Assembly: GCA_934157035.1 (NCBI GenBank)
Contig: CAKPHG010000006.1
Location: 25,012-89,011 of the forward strand
DNA: 64,000 nt
Origin: an uncultured Clostridia bacterium
GTDB taxonomy: Bacteria > Bacillota > Clostridia > TANB77 > CAG-508
Direction of reading: 5' to 3'
The notes below the pieces were generated by a model. It saw only the letters and a list, made by a program, of their open reading frames with translations. It searched no databases and had not been told where the DNA came from. Positions 25,643 through 34,398 of this stretch are shown here, one piece after another (the first letter of the stretch is position 1; every line of letters begins with the position of its first letter). A program made the position numbers and the translations under genes.

Positions 25643-26634
25643 GTTATTTCTCCCCTATATATTTCTTTTAATATTTCTTCTAATCCTTGTTCTTCTATAT
25701 GCATATCTGTTATTTCACAATAATTTGAAATTCTATTTACAATGTCCATTATTGTGTATTTATCATGATTAAATCTTATTTTTACTTGTTCATCAGATTC
25801 TTCTACAACTTCAAATTCATCATTTATTGTTTCTGTAGTTATTAAAGATGTTTTATTTTTTACTATTATTTGTGCTATTACTTGTTTTCCATATATCTCT
25901 TTAAATTTTTCTTTTTCACCATCATAAATAATTTGTCCTTTATCTAAAAGTATTATTCTATCACATACATCTTCAATATCTTTTAAATCATGAGTTGTTA
26001 GTATTACTGTTGTATTTTTTTCCTTATTAATTTCTTTTATAAATGCTCTTATTCTTTCTTTTACTAAAACATCTAATCCTATAGTTGGTTCATCTAAATA
26101 TACTATTTTAGGATTATGTAAAAATGTTGCAGCTATTTCACATCTCATTTTTTGACCTAAACTCAAGTTCTTTACTTGTTTTTCTAATAAATCATCTAGT
26201 TCTAGTATTTCACTGAATTTTTTTAAGTTCTTTCTATACTCACCATCTGGAATTTTATACATCTTCTTAATTAATCTAAAAGACTCTATTACAGGCAAGT
26301 CCCACCAAAGCTGTGTTTTTTGACCAAAAACGGCTCCTATCTTTTTGTTGTTTTCTATTCTATTTTTATTTGGAACCAAGTCATCAACTACAACTTCTCC
26401 TGATGTTGGAGTTAATAAACCTGTAAGCATTTTTATTGTTGTAGATTTTCCTGCACCATTTTCTCCAATATAACCAACTAGTTCGCCTTCCTGTATTTCA
26501 AAATTTATATGATTTACTGCAGTAAATTCTTTGTATTTTGGTTTAATTAGATTTTTAAAATATCCTATTAATCCATCTTCTTTCTCTATTATTTTATAGG
26601 TTTTTACTAAATCTTTTACTTTAATTATTGCCAT
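25636..26634 (-). CDS. ABC transporter ATP-binding protein (COG4586 type)
   Basis: A 332-residue ATPase. Walker A 'GENGAGKSTTIKMLTG' at about residue 57, signature 'LSLGQKMRCEIAA', Walker B 'IVYLDEPTIGLD' and 'ILTTHDLKDIEDVCDR' are all intact. The N-terminal 'YKEFTAVNHINFEIQEGE' is typical of this exporter class. First gene of an ATPase-permease-permease-metK operon with its own promoter. Confidence 0.93.
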   Translation of the reverse strand: MAIIKVKDLVKTYKIIEKEDGLIGYFKNLIKPKYKEFTAVNHINFEIQEGELVGYIGENGAGKSTTIKMLTGLLTPTSGEVVVDDLVPNKNRIENNKKIGAVFGQKTQLWWDLPVIESFRLIKKMYKIPDGEYRKNLKKFSEILELDDLLEKQVKNLSLGQKMRCEIAATFLHNPKIVYLDEPTIGLDVLVKERIRAFIKEINKEKNTTVILTTHDLKDIEDVCDRIILLDKGQIIYDGEKEKFKEIYGKQVIAQIIVKNKTSLITTETINDEFEVVEESDEQVKIRFNHDKYTIMDIVNRISNYCEITDMHIEEQGLEEILKEIYRGEITC

Positions 26635-26663
26635 TTTTATCTTTCCTTTGTTATTTTTTTATA

Positions 26664-26693
26664 ATTCTATCACAAGTACATTATAAAAAACAA
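26664..26693 (-). promoter_or_regulatory. SigA-type promoter of the ABC exporter-metK operon
   Basis: Read on the - strand: TTGTTT (26693-26688), an 18-base spacer, and an extended -10 TGATAGAAT (hexamer 26669-26664), 30 bases before the start codon. Confidence 0.5.
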
Positions 26694-26762
26694 TATATTT
26701 TAATTAATAAAAAAATAATGTTTTTGTTAATTATTAATTCATTTTATATTATTTTTACGCAT

Positions 26763-26797
26763 AACAAAACCTACTCGAATTTCAAGTAGGTTTTGTT
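26763..26797 (-). terminator. Terminator of the 222-residue paralogue
   Basis: A 17-position stem (26763-26779 with 26781-26797, one wobble) has the core AAAACCTACT/AGTAGGTTTT. A near-copy (27612-27644) follows the sister gene, so the terminator was duplicated with it. Confidence 0.65.
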
Positions 26798-26803
26798 GTT
26801 AGA

Positions 26804-27472
26804 TTATTCTTTTAATTCAAACATTTCCATCAATTCATCTTCAGATTCCTTTTCGTCTACATAGCAAAAACCTGGTCCACTAATTACAATTTGTTTTTTA
26901 TTTCCACCAAATTCTGTTAATTCGATGCTTTCTACACAATTGTTTAGAATTTTCTTTTTGCATTCTTCATTTAATGAAGATATCAAACTCTCTTTTGAAG
27001 TTATTACATCCGACTGAAATCCATCATTTGAAAAGTAAATAGTAGTAATTCCAACTTTTAAGTCTTGTGTAAAGTCTATTACTACTTTTTCAATACCTTT
27101 AGATAAAATGTCTGTTATCGCTTTTTCATCCTTAAGACTAACAAACGCCTTTATGTGTCCTCCATGTTCTTTTGCTAATTGTTTTAGGACTTTTAACTTC
27201 ATTCTGTCTTTTTTCAGAGTTATCTGATTTCTTATTTTTTCTAAAACTTTGCAGGTTATTGATACCACTATAAGTAAAAATAATAATACAGGAATGCCGC
27301 TCAAAAGAATTGTTTTACTATGAAATCTTTCTATTACGCATATAACCCCAGTTACGAGATAAACTACTGCAAATATCTCGAACACAATTACCAGTATTTT
27401 AACTACCTTCTTTGCAATTTTCTCTTTTGTTTCCAACTGCCCTAATGTAAGTTCCCGTTTTTCCTTTTTCAT
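26804..27472 (-). CDS. Two-helix membrane protein of unknown function, paralogue 1
   Basis: A 222-residue protein. A charged N-terminus (1-20) precedes two membrane helices (about 24-47 and 56-75), then a Lys-rich helix and a soluble C-terminal domain (100-222) with 'HGGHIKAFVSLKDEKAITDI' and 'KVVIDFTQD'. The acidic end (DELMEMFELKE) is shared with the next gene. No known family was recognised. The gene and its leader and terminator form one copy of a tandem duplication. Confidence 0.7.
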   Translation of the reverse strand: MKKEKRELTLGQLETKEKIAKKVVKILVIVFEIFAVVYLVTGVICVIERFHSKTILLSGIPVLLFLLIVVSITCKVLEKIRNQITLKKDRMKLKVLKQLAKEHGGHIKAFVSLKDEKAITDILSKGIEKVVIDFTQDLKVGITTIYFSNDGFQSDVITSKESLISSLNEECKKKILNNCVESIELTEFGGNKKQIVISGPGFCYVDEKESEDELMEMFELKE

Positions 27473-27514
27473 ATAAATTTTCCTCCTTAAAAATTATTTT
27501 TTTAAATGTTTTTC

Positions 27515-27555
27515 GTTACTTTTTTGTAACTCCTCATACTGTCAAAATAGGAGTT
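27515..27555 (-). ncRNA. Leader with competing hairpins, copy 1
   Basis: On the - strand AACTCC (27555-27550) can pair with GGAGTT (27533-27528), while GTTAC (27530-27526) can pair with GTAAC (27519-27515). The two hairpins share three bases and exclude each other. The same arrangement recurs before the paralogue. Confidence 0.35.
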
Positions 27556-27611
27556 TTATAAAATTTTATGTTATTTTATCATAGTTTTATTTATTTGTAA
27601 ATGTCTTCATG

Positions 27612-27644
27612 ACAAAACCTACTTGAAATTCAAGTAGGTTTTGC
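27612..27644 (-). terminator. Terminator of the 223-residue paralogue
   Basis: The hairpin CAAAACCTACTTGAAATTCAAGTAGGTTTTG is 31 bases with a near-perfect stem; in shorter form the arms are CAAAACCTACTTGAA and TTCAAGTAGGTTTTG. It is the sister of the hairpin at 26763-26797. Confidence 0.65.
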
Positions 27645-27652
27645 CTGTTATC

Positions 27653-28324
27653 TTATTCTTTTAGTCCAAACATTTCCAGCAGTTCATCATCAGATATATC
27701 TTCCTTATAAATGTATGTTGTACCTGTTATTACAATTTCTTTTATTTCTCCGACAGAATCTCCCAATATAATATTTTTTATAGAATCATTTAGCATTATT
27801 TTTTTGCTATTTTCATCTAATATGGACACAAATTCTTTTGCTGGAATACGTATTCCAGACCTATGTGTATCATCTGCATATTGAATAGTAGTTACAAAAT
27901 TCTTGTCTTGTATAAAGTCTATTGTTATTCTTACAATGTTGTTAGATAAAATATCTGTTATTACTTTTTCATCTTTAAGACTAACAAATGACTTTATATG
28001 CCCACTATGTTCTTCTGCTAATTTTTTTAGGGCTTTGACTTTCACACTTTCTTTTACCAAAATTATTTGATTTTTCGTATTCTCAGAAATTTTATAATTT
28101 ATTATCAATAATACACACAGAAACAATTCTATGTAAATATAAATTGATAAAATCACGTTTATATTTACATCATTTTCAAAAAATTTTTTTACTATAATAG
28201 CCATTATTATACCTATTATAAATGTAATAAAACTTAAAACTAATATTATAATAGGGATTTTCTTTTCAAGTCTTTCTTTTCTTTCTAACTGTTCTAACGT
28301 GAATTTCCGCTTTTCCTTCTTCAT
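27653..28324 (-). CDS. Two-helix membrane protein of unknown function, paralogue 2
   Basis: A 223-residue sister of the protein at 26804, aligned end to end: 'MKKEKR.(E/K)(L/F)TL.QLE.KE' start, two membrane helices, 'EHSGHIKSFVSLKDEKVITDI', 'ITIDFIQD', and an acidic end 'DDELLEMFGLKE'. The extracellular or linker parts have diverged most. AGGAGG lies before the ATG. It follows rnr by about 105 bases containing the duplicated leader. Confidence 0.7.
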   Translation of the reverse strand: MKKEKRKFTLEQLERKERLEKKIPIIILVLSFITFIIGIIMAIIVKKFFENDVNINVILSIYIYIELFLCVLLIINYKISENTKNQIILVKESVKVKALKKLAEEHSGHIKSFVSLKDEKVITDILSNNIVRITIDFIQDKNFVTTIQYADDTHRSGIRIPAKEFVSILDENSKKIMLNDSIKNIILGDSVGEIKEIVITGTTYIYKEDISDDELLEMFGLKE

Positions 28325-28365
28325 ATAAATTCCTCCTTAAATATTATTTTCTTAAAATGTTTTTA

Positions 28366-28405
28366 GTTACTTTTAGTAACTCCCTATATTGCTAAAATAG
28401 GAGCT
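28366..28405 (-). ncRNA. Leader with competing hairpins, copy 2
   Basis: AGCTCC (28405-28400) faces GGAGTT (28383-28378), with a G-U wobble replacing the A-U pair of copy 1, and GTTAC (28380-28376) faces GTAAC (28370-28366). Conservation of both stems despite base changes suggests a selected RNA structure or operator. Confidence 0.35.
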
Positions 28406-28428
28406 TTATAAAATTTTATGCTATTTTA

Positions 28429-30636
28429 TCATATTTCTTCTTTTTTATCAACTATTTCAAAGTCGATTTGTCTTAATATTTTATTAGCATTTTTTACTTT
28501 AATTTTTACTTTGTCGCCTATCTTATATGTTTTCTTTGTTCTTTCTCCTGTTAGAGTTTTTCTATTTTCATCATAAATAAAGTACTCGTCTCCTAAATCT
28601 TCAAAACGAATTAGTCCTTCTACTGTGTTTTCTAGTTCTACAAACATTCCAAATGAAGTAATTGAAGAGACAATTCCCTCAAATTCTTCTCCAATCTTAT
28701 CTTGCATAAATTCTGCTTTCTTAATGTCTATACTATCTCTTTCAACTTTTTGCGCTATTTTTTCTCTTTCAGATGATGATTCACTATAATTTACAGCTTT
28801 TTGTAAATATTCTTGTTTCCAATCATCTTCTACATTATAGTTTTTGTCTATATAGTGTGAGATTACTCTGTGTATAAATAAATCTGGATATCTACGTATT
28901 GGTGATGTAAAATGACAATAGTAATTACTTGCAATACCAAAATGTCCTTTGTTTTGACTTTCATATCTTGCTACTTTTAATGTTCTTAATATTAAAGTGG
29001 AAATTACTCTTTCCTCGTCTGTTCCAACTATTTTCTCTAAAACCTCTGCAAATGCTTTTGGATGGATGTTATCTTTACTATACTTAATTTTGTATTTAAA
29101 ATTAAATAAAAACTTATTAAGTTCGTCTATTTTCTCTTCGTCTGGTTCTTCATGTACACGATAAATAAATGGTGCTTCTAACCAATAAAAACGCTCTGCT
29201 ACTGTTTCATTTGCAGTTAGCATAAATTGTTCTATTATTTCATTTGCAAATGAAAGTTCATATTTTTTTACATCTATAGCATACCCATTTTCATCTAGTA
29301 CAATTTTGCTTTCAGGTAAATCTAAATTCAAGCTTCCTTGCTTATTTCTTCTGTCTTTTAAAATATGTGCAAGCTCTTCCATTCTTTTGAAGTGTTCTAT
29401 AAATGGCTTATATTTCGTTGCTACTTCTAGTTCTTTTTCTAATGTTTTTATTTTGTTTTTAGCCTTATCTACATCTTCTATTCTCTCTGTTTTTTCCTCT
29501 TTATTAAGTCCAAGTAAAATTGCAACATCTGTGTAACTCATTCTCCTAGTAACCTTTATTACACTCTTTCTTATATCTGAAGAAACAACATTTCCTTGTT
29601 TATCTATTTCCATTATTACAGATAAAGTTAATCTATCTTTTCCTTCATTTAAACTACATATTCCATTTGAAAGTTCACGAGGAAGCATTGGTATTACTCT
29701 ATCTAACATGTAAATGCTTGTACCTCTTATAATTGCTTCTTTATCTAAATTTGTATTAGGTATTACATAGTGGCTAACATCTGCTATATGAACGCCTAAC
29801 TCGTAATTACCATTTTCTAGTTTTTTTACTTGTACTGCATCATCTAAATCTTTTGCATCTTCGCCATCTATCGTAAAAATCTCTTCATTTCTTAAATCTA
29901 ATCTGTTTTCTAATTCTTTTTTGCTTATTTCTTCTTTTATGCTTTTAGCTTCTTCAATTACTTTATCTGGAAAAGTATAAGGTAAATCGTACTCTTTAAT
30001 TAAGCTAAGCATATCTACACCTGCTTCATTTACATTACCTAATACTTCTATTATTTTTCCTTCAGCATTTTTACCTTTTTCAGGGTACTTTAAAATTTGC
30101 ACTAACACTTTTGCATTTGTTCTAGCTTTTCCCATATTTTTCTTTGAAATAAATATATCTGTACCAAATTTTCTATCATCTGGCACTACAAAACCGAAGT
30201 TTTGATTTTTAGTAAATACACCAACTAAAGTGTCTTTGCTTCTTGATAAAATTTTTACAACTTTTCCTTCTCTATGACCTTTTTGTTCTTTGTCTTCTAT
30301 TATTTCTATTAAAACTTTATCTTCATTTAAAGCACCTTTAGTATTGTTTTTTGCTATATAAATTTCATCTTCTTCATTCTCTATTTTTACAAATCCAAAG
30401 CCTTTTTCATTTCCTCTAAAAATTCCAGAAATATATTTTCCTTCTTGTACCAAATGATATTTTGATTTTCTATTTTTTTGGATTTTATAATTTTCTTCTA
30501 ATTTATTTAAAATTTCTAAAAAGTCGTTATACTCTGTTTTAGGCACACTTAAAATAGCTGCCAATTCTTTTGCTTTCATTGGCACATATATATCTTCTCT
30601 CATAAAATCTAAAATTAACTTTTCTTTATCTTCCAT
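28429..30636 (-). CDS. rnr: Ribonuclease R
   Basis: A 735-residue processive 3'-5' exoribonuclease that degrades structured RNA and takes part in trans-translation (smpB is in this window). N-terminal winged helix (1-60), cold-shock domains (about 65-200), RNB catalytic domain with 'TIDGEDAKDLDDAV', 'HIADVSHYV' and 'YCHFTSPIRRYPDL', and a C-terminal S1 domain ('EEFEGIVSSITSFGMFVELE'). The ATG at 30636 has GAGGAG six bases upstream. The longer frame to 30687 would only translate repeat element G. Confidence 0.95.
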   Translation of the reverse strand: MEDKEKLILDFMREDIYVPMKAKELAAILSVPKTEYNDFLEILNKLEENYKIQKNRKSKYHLVQEGKYISGIFRGNEKGFGFVKIENEEDEIYIAKNNTKGALNEDKVLIEIIEDKEQKGHREGKVVKILSRSKDTLVGVFTKNQNFGFVVPDDRKFGTDIFISKKNMGKARTNAKVLVQILKYPEKGKNAEGKIIEVLGNVNEAGVDMLSLIKEYDLPYTFPDKVIEEAKSIKEEISKKELENRLDLRNEEIFTIDGEDAKDLDDAVQVKKLENGNYELGVHIADVSHYVIPNTNLDKEAIIRGTSIYMLDRVIPMLPRELSNGICSLNEGKDRLTLSVIMEIDKQGNVVSSDIRKSVIKVTRRMSYTDVAILLGLNKEEKTERIEDVDKAKNKIKTLEKELEVATKYKPFIEHFKRMEELAHILKDRRNKQGSLNLDLPESKIVLDENGYAIDVKKYELSFANEIIEQFMLTANETVAERFYWLEAPFIYRVHEEPDEEKIDELNKFLFNFKYKIKYSKDNIHPKAFAEVLEKIVGTDEERVISTLILRTLKVARYESQNKGHFGIASNYYCHFTSPIRRYPDLFIHRVISHYIDKNYNVEDDWKQEYLQKAVNYSESSSEREKIAQKVERDSIDIKKAEFMQDKIGEEFEGIVSSITSFGMFVELENTVEGLIRFEDLGDEYFIYDENRKTLTGERTKKTYKIGDKVKIKVKNANKILRQIDFEIVDKKEEI

Positions 30637-30650
30637 TTTTTTCTCCTCGT

Positions 30651-30684
30651 AAAGGACAAAATCGACTCGTCCCAAATGTCCTTT
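30651..30684. repeat. GTCCC-type palindromic element G upstream of rnr
   Basis: AAAGGACA (30651-30658) and TGTCCTTT (30677-30684) flank a core with CTCGTCCC. It is the sister of element F at 1171-1206 and lies in the 5' region of rnr, where it may affect expression. Confidence 0.6.
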
Positions 30685-30699
30685 CAAATTTCAAGTATA

Positions 30700-30735
30700 T
30701 AAAAAAGTGTAGTTACATTTTTGTTACTACACTTT
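30700..30735 (-). terminator. Terminator of secG
   Basis: A 10-bp stem (30704-30713 with 30726-30735) is followed on the - strand by a T run. It may partly uncouple secG from rnr. Confidence 0.65.
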
Positions 30736-30750
30736 AGTTTTTCTAAAAAT

Positions 30751-30999
30751 TTAAATTACATACAATATTCCAAGTGCTATAGTTAGTATAACAAATACTA
30801 CACTTAATATAATAGTAAATCTTTTTAATCTTCCTTCTTTTGTTCTTCCTTTATTTTTTTCATAAAAATTACTTGTAGAAGAACCAGTAATTGTTCCTGA
30901 TGCACCTTGGCTATCTTTTGTTTGAATTGTAGCAACTATTATTAATGCTATGCATACTAATAAATATATTCCTAATACTATGTATTTTAAAACTTCCAT
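30751..30999 (-). CDS. secG: Protein-export membrane protein SecG
   Basis: An 82-residue SecYEG subunit with two membrane helices (about 3-25 and 61-81) and the loop 'IIVATIQTKDSQGASGTI' between them, typical of SecG. Followed downstream by rnr, the usual Firmicute order secG-rnr(-smpB). GGAGA lies before the ATG. Confidence 0.93.
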   Translation of the reverse strand: MEVLKYIVLGIYLLVCIALIIVATIQTKDSQGASGTITGSSTSNFYEKNKGRTKEGRLKRFTIILSVVFVILTIALGILYVI

Positions 31000-31142
31000 T
31001 TTTATCTCTCCTTTGGTTTATTTTTCCTTTTTCTCTTAATGTTATTTATTGTAACATAACTATTTAGAAAATGCAATTGATTTTTGAAATTTTGTATTAT
31101 ATAATATTTTATATTTAAAATATAGCATTTTATGGAGTTTTT

Positions 31143-32006
31143 ATGAAGATTTTAATTGTAGATGAAAAATATAATAACAAAAAATTGGATAAATTTATTT
31201 TCGATAAGTTTCCTGGATTAAGTTCAGGTTTATTTTATAAAACTTTAAGAAAGAAAGATTTTCGTGTAAATGACGGTAGAATTTCAGAAAACATAACACT
31301 TCACACAGGTGATGAAATTAAAGTTTTTATTAATGATGAATTGCTAGAAAGTAACATTTCAATTCCTACTATATATGAAGATGATAATATCTTAGTTGTT
31401 GATAAACCTACAAACATTGAAGTTGTTGGTGAAAATAGTGTTACTTCTATTTTAGAAAGAAAATATTCATACATTAAACCTTGCCATAGACTTGATAGAA
31501 ATACGACTGGCCTTGTTTTATTTGCTAAAAATGAAGAATCTTTAAATATTCTTCTAGACAAATTTAAAAATCACCAGATTGAAAAGCATTATAGAGCCAC
31601 TGTCTATGGAATACCTAAAGTAAAAAAATCTAAACTTGAAGCTTTTTTATTTAAAGATAGTAAAAAATCTTTAGTTTACATTTCAGATGAACCTAAAAAA
31701 GGTTATCAGAAAATTATTACTTCTTATGAGGTTATTAAAGAAGATAAAAAAGAAAATATTTCTGTTTTAGATGTTAAGCTTGAAACTGGTAGAACTCACC
31801 AAATTAGAGCCCATCTTGCTTATATAGGTCTTCCTATTATTGGAGATGGAAAATATGGCAAAAATGAAATAAATAAAAAATTTAATAAAAAGACTCAATT
31901 ACTTGAAAGTTATAGCTTAAAATTTAATTTTTCGTCTTCAAGCGGTATTTTATCTTATTTAAATGAAAAATGTATACAACTAAAAAAAGATTCACCTAAA
32001 AATTAA
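31143..32006 (+). CDS. RluA-family pseudouridine synthase
   Basis: A 287-residue enzyme that converts uridine to pseudouridine in rRNA or tRNA. An N-terminal S4-like RNA-binding domain (about 10-65) precedes the catalytic domain with 'KPCHRLDRNTTGLVLFAK', whose Asp in HRLD is catalytic, and 'LETGRTHQIRAHLAYIG' near 217. GGAG precedes the ATG. The target position (RluC/RluD-like or other) cannot be told. The terminator stem includes the stop codon. Confidence 0.93.
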   Translation: MKILIVDEKYNNKKLDKFIFDKFPGLSSGLFYKTLRKKDFRVNDGRISENITLHTGDEIKVFINDELLESNISIPTIYEDDNILVVDKPTNIEVVGENSVTSILERKYSYIKPCHRLDRNTTGLVLFAKNEESLNILLDKFKNHQIEKHYRATVYGIPKVKKSKLEAFLFKDSKKSLVYISDEPKKGYQKIITSYEVIKEDKKENISVLDVKLETGRTHQIRAHLAYIGLPIIGDGKYGKNEINKKFNKKTQLLESYSLKFNFSSSSGILSYLNEKCIQLKKDSPKN

Positions 32007-32020
32007 GGTGAATCTTTTTT
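31983..32020 (+). terminator. Terminator containing the stop codon of the pseudouridine synthase gene
   Basis: A perfect 15-bp stem (31983-31997 with 32006-32020); the loop and right arm contain the TAA stop at 32004-32006. A-rich left side also allows function for the convergent gene. Confidence 0.85.
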
Positions 32021-32022
32021 AG

Positions 32023-32400
32023 TTAATCTTCTTCTGGCTTTTTTGATGCTGTAAAAACTACAGCTAACATACAAAGTAGTGCTCCGACTAATATCACTAT
32101 GTTCCCATTGTAAGTTTTGTCAATTTCTACTAACTTAGCTGTGTTGTTTACATTCCGATATACTACTGTTGTTTTTTCATTAAAAAAATCATTTGATGTG
32201 TGAATTACCGAAAATTGTTCTTCGTTTATATTTACGACTTCATATTCTTTCGGAATTTCATAGCCTTCTGTAGCATTTACCACATTATAGGCTACCTCAT
32301 CCAACACATTTAAATCTTCTTTTTTTACTTTAGTACTGCAGGCTGTTAAAAAAAATGCCATAATAAGAAAAGATAAAATCAAAATTATTTGCTTTTTCAT
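32023..32400 (-). CDS. Small lipoprotein with C-terminal membrane helix
   Basis: A 125-residue protein. Signal helix with lipobox 'FFLTAC' (Cys at about residue 21), a soluble extracellular part (22-95), and a hydrophobic helix near 100-118 ending KKPEED. Start at 32400 chosen because GGAGGG lies seven bases before it. No family recognised; with lipid anchor and helix both ends are at the membrane. Confidence 0.75.
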   Translation of the reverse strand: MKKQIILILSFLIMAFFLTACSTKVKKEDLNVLDEVAYNVVNATEGYEIPKEYEVVNINEEQFSVIHTSNDFFNEKTTVVYRNVNNTAKLVEIDKTYNGNIVILVGALLCMLAVVFTASKKPEED

Positions 32401-32533
32401 AGCTTTTCCCTCCATAATGTATAATGTTTTTAGATTATATTAGTATAACAGATTTTTGATTGTTTTTCAATAGTATACATAAAAATATATCTAACAAACT
32501 TATTTTTTATAAAAAGTTATCCTCTCAAAATAT

Positions 32534-32568
32534 AAAGCTAAGAAAATAAGATTTACTTTCTCAGCTTT
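32534..32568 (-). terminator. Terminator of ftsH
   Basis: A 12-position stem (32534-32545 with 32557-32568, one wobble) just after the ftsH stop. Confidence 0.6.
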
Positions 32569-32573
32569 AATGT

Positions 32574-34376
32574 TTATTTAAATATTTCTTCAAATTCATT
32601 TTCATTAATTGTTTCTTGTTCAAGTAAAGTTTTAGCAACTATATGAAGTTTATCCATATGTTCAATTATAATTTTTTGTGCTTTTGAATACGCTGTATCT
32701 AATAATATTTTTACTTCTGCACCTATTACATCTGTATATTTTTCTCCAAGTAATTGTAACTCATATGGGTCTCTTTCTGGATTTATTGAGATTGTACCAA
32801 CTACATCACTCATTCCGTATACTGTAACCATATCTTTTGCAATTTTAGTTGCTACCTCAAAATCATTACTTGCTCCTGTTGAAATATCATTTATTATAAT
32901 TTTTTCAGCTGCACGGCCAGCCATTAAAACAATAAGTCTTTCTTCCATTTCTGTCTTAGAAATATAATTTTTATCCTCATTTGTCTTATTCATTGTATAT
33001 CCACCTGCCATACCTCTTGGTATTATTGATATTTCTTTTACTGGTTCTTGTGTTTCTAAATATCTGCTTACTACAGCATGTCCAGCCTCATGATAAGCTG
33101 TAATTTTCTTATCTTTTTCTGAATATACTCTGCTTGTTTTTTGAAGCCCTATTGTTACCTTTTTAAATGCTTCTTCTATATCTTCTTGTTCTATTACTTC
33201 ATGCTCATTTATTGTAGCTAAAATTGCTGCTTCATTTAGTATATTAGCTAGTTCTGCACCTGTTAACCCTGCTGTATCTTCTGCTATTGTTTCTAATTTA
33301 ACATTTTCTGCTAATTTTTTATTTTTACTATGAATCTTTAATATTTCTTCTCTTCCACGTTTATCTGGTACATTTATTGTTATTTGTCTATCAAATCTTC
33401 CTGGTCTTAAAAGAGCTGTATCTAACATTTCAGGTCTATTAGTTGCTGCTAAAACAATAATAGTTTCTTCTGTATCAAATCCATCCATTTCTACCAACAA
33501 TTGATTTAATGTTTGGTTATTTTCTGTTTCTGCGCCACTTCCACTAGATCTTCTAGAACCTATTGCATCTATTTCATCAATAAACACTATACATGGTGCT
33601 ACTTTTCTTGCTTTTTCAAATAATTTACGTACTCTTGATGCACCAAGTCCCGCAAACATCTCTATAAATTCTGAACCACTCATTGAAATAAATGGTACAT
33701 TTGCTTCGCCTGCTATTGCTTTTGCTATTAAAGTTTTTCCTGTTCCTGGTTTTCCATATAATAATACACCTTTTGGAACTTTTGCTCCCATTTCGTTGAA
33801 TTTTTTAGGTTCTTTCAAAAATTGAACAATTTCTATCATTTCTTGTTTTTCTTCATCTAAACCTGCTACATCATCAAATTTTATTTTTTCTTTTGTTGTT
33901 TCTGCATCATATACTTTTCCTTTTTCTCCAAGTCCTTGTAATTTAACTATTAATATAAACATTACAATAATCATAATAGTTGGTAATAATGCAAAAAGTT
34001 TTTCTGAAATTTTAAGTACAATATTTTCTGGATTTTGTATTAATTCTATATCATTTCCTTCTGCTACTTTTTCTTGAATTAGTTCTATAAAGGCTTGTGT
34101 ATTAGGTAATATAACTGTTTTTTCATCTTCTATATTTTTTTGTTTAATTTTGGCAGTTGTACTTCCTACTGTCATCTCTACTTTTTCTATTTCACCATCT
34201 GAAATTTTCTTTATTAATTCAGTATAAGCTATTTCTTTATCTTCAGTTGTATATTTGTCTTTAAAAAATATAAAATATGAAATAACTGACAATACTACTA
34301 ACAGAATTACAATTAATACTCCCAATAGAATCTTGTTTAACTTATTTTTATTTTCTTGTTGCTTTTTTCCATCCAT
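32574..34376 (-). CDS. ftsH: ATP-dependent zinc metalloprotease FtsH
   Basis: A 600-residue membrane protease for quality control of membrane and regulatory proteins. Two N-terminal helices (about 15-35 and 122-142), AAA module with Walker A 'GKPGTGKTLIAKAI', Walker B 'IVFIDEIDAIG', SRH 'RPGRFDRQI', and an M41 zinc site 'HEAGH' plus third ligand in 'GASNDFEVATKIA'. All catalytic residues are present, in contrast to the degenerate Clp/M41 hybrid at 9.6 kb. Read after the DUF1189 gene. Confidence 0.97.
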   Translation of the reverse strand: MDGKKQQENKNKLNKILLGVLIVILLVVLSVISYFIFFKDKYTTEDKEIAYTELIKKISDGEIEKVEMTVGSTTAKIKQKNIEDEKTVILPNTQAFIELIQEKVAEGNDIELIQNPENIVLKISEKLFALLPTIMIIVMFILIVKLQGLGEKGKVYDAETTKEKIKFDDVAGLDEEKQEMIEIVQFLKEPKKFNEMGAKVPKGVLLYGKPGTGKTLIAKAIAGEANVPFISMSGSEFIEMFAGLGASRVRKLFEKARKVAPCIVFIDEIDAIGSRRSSGSGAETENNQTLNQLLVEMDGFDTEETIIVLAATNRPEMLDTALLRPGRFDRQITINVPDKRGREEILKIHSKNKKLAENVKLETIAEDTAGLTGAELANILNEAAILATINEHEVIEQEDIEEAFKKVTIGLQKTSRVYSEKDKKITAYHEAGHAVVSRYLETQEPVKEISIIPRGMAGGYTMNKTNEDKNYISKTEMEERLIVLMAGRAAEKIIINDISTGASNDFEVATKIAKDMVTVYGMSDVVGTISINPERDPYELQLLGEKYTDVIGAEVKILLDTAYSKAQKIIIEHMDKLHIVAKTLLEQETINENEFEEIFK

Positions 34377-34398
34377 TTAATCTTTGTTCCTTTCATTT

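Noticed and set aside
26763..27644. CRISPR-like repeats (AAAACCTACT hairpins)
   Set aside because: There are only two copies, each at a gene end, explained as duplicated terminators.
30637..30687. N-terminal extension of RNase R (17 residues)
   Set aside because: The residues come from repeat element G, and a well-placed GAGGAG site supports the ATG at 30636.
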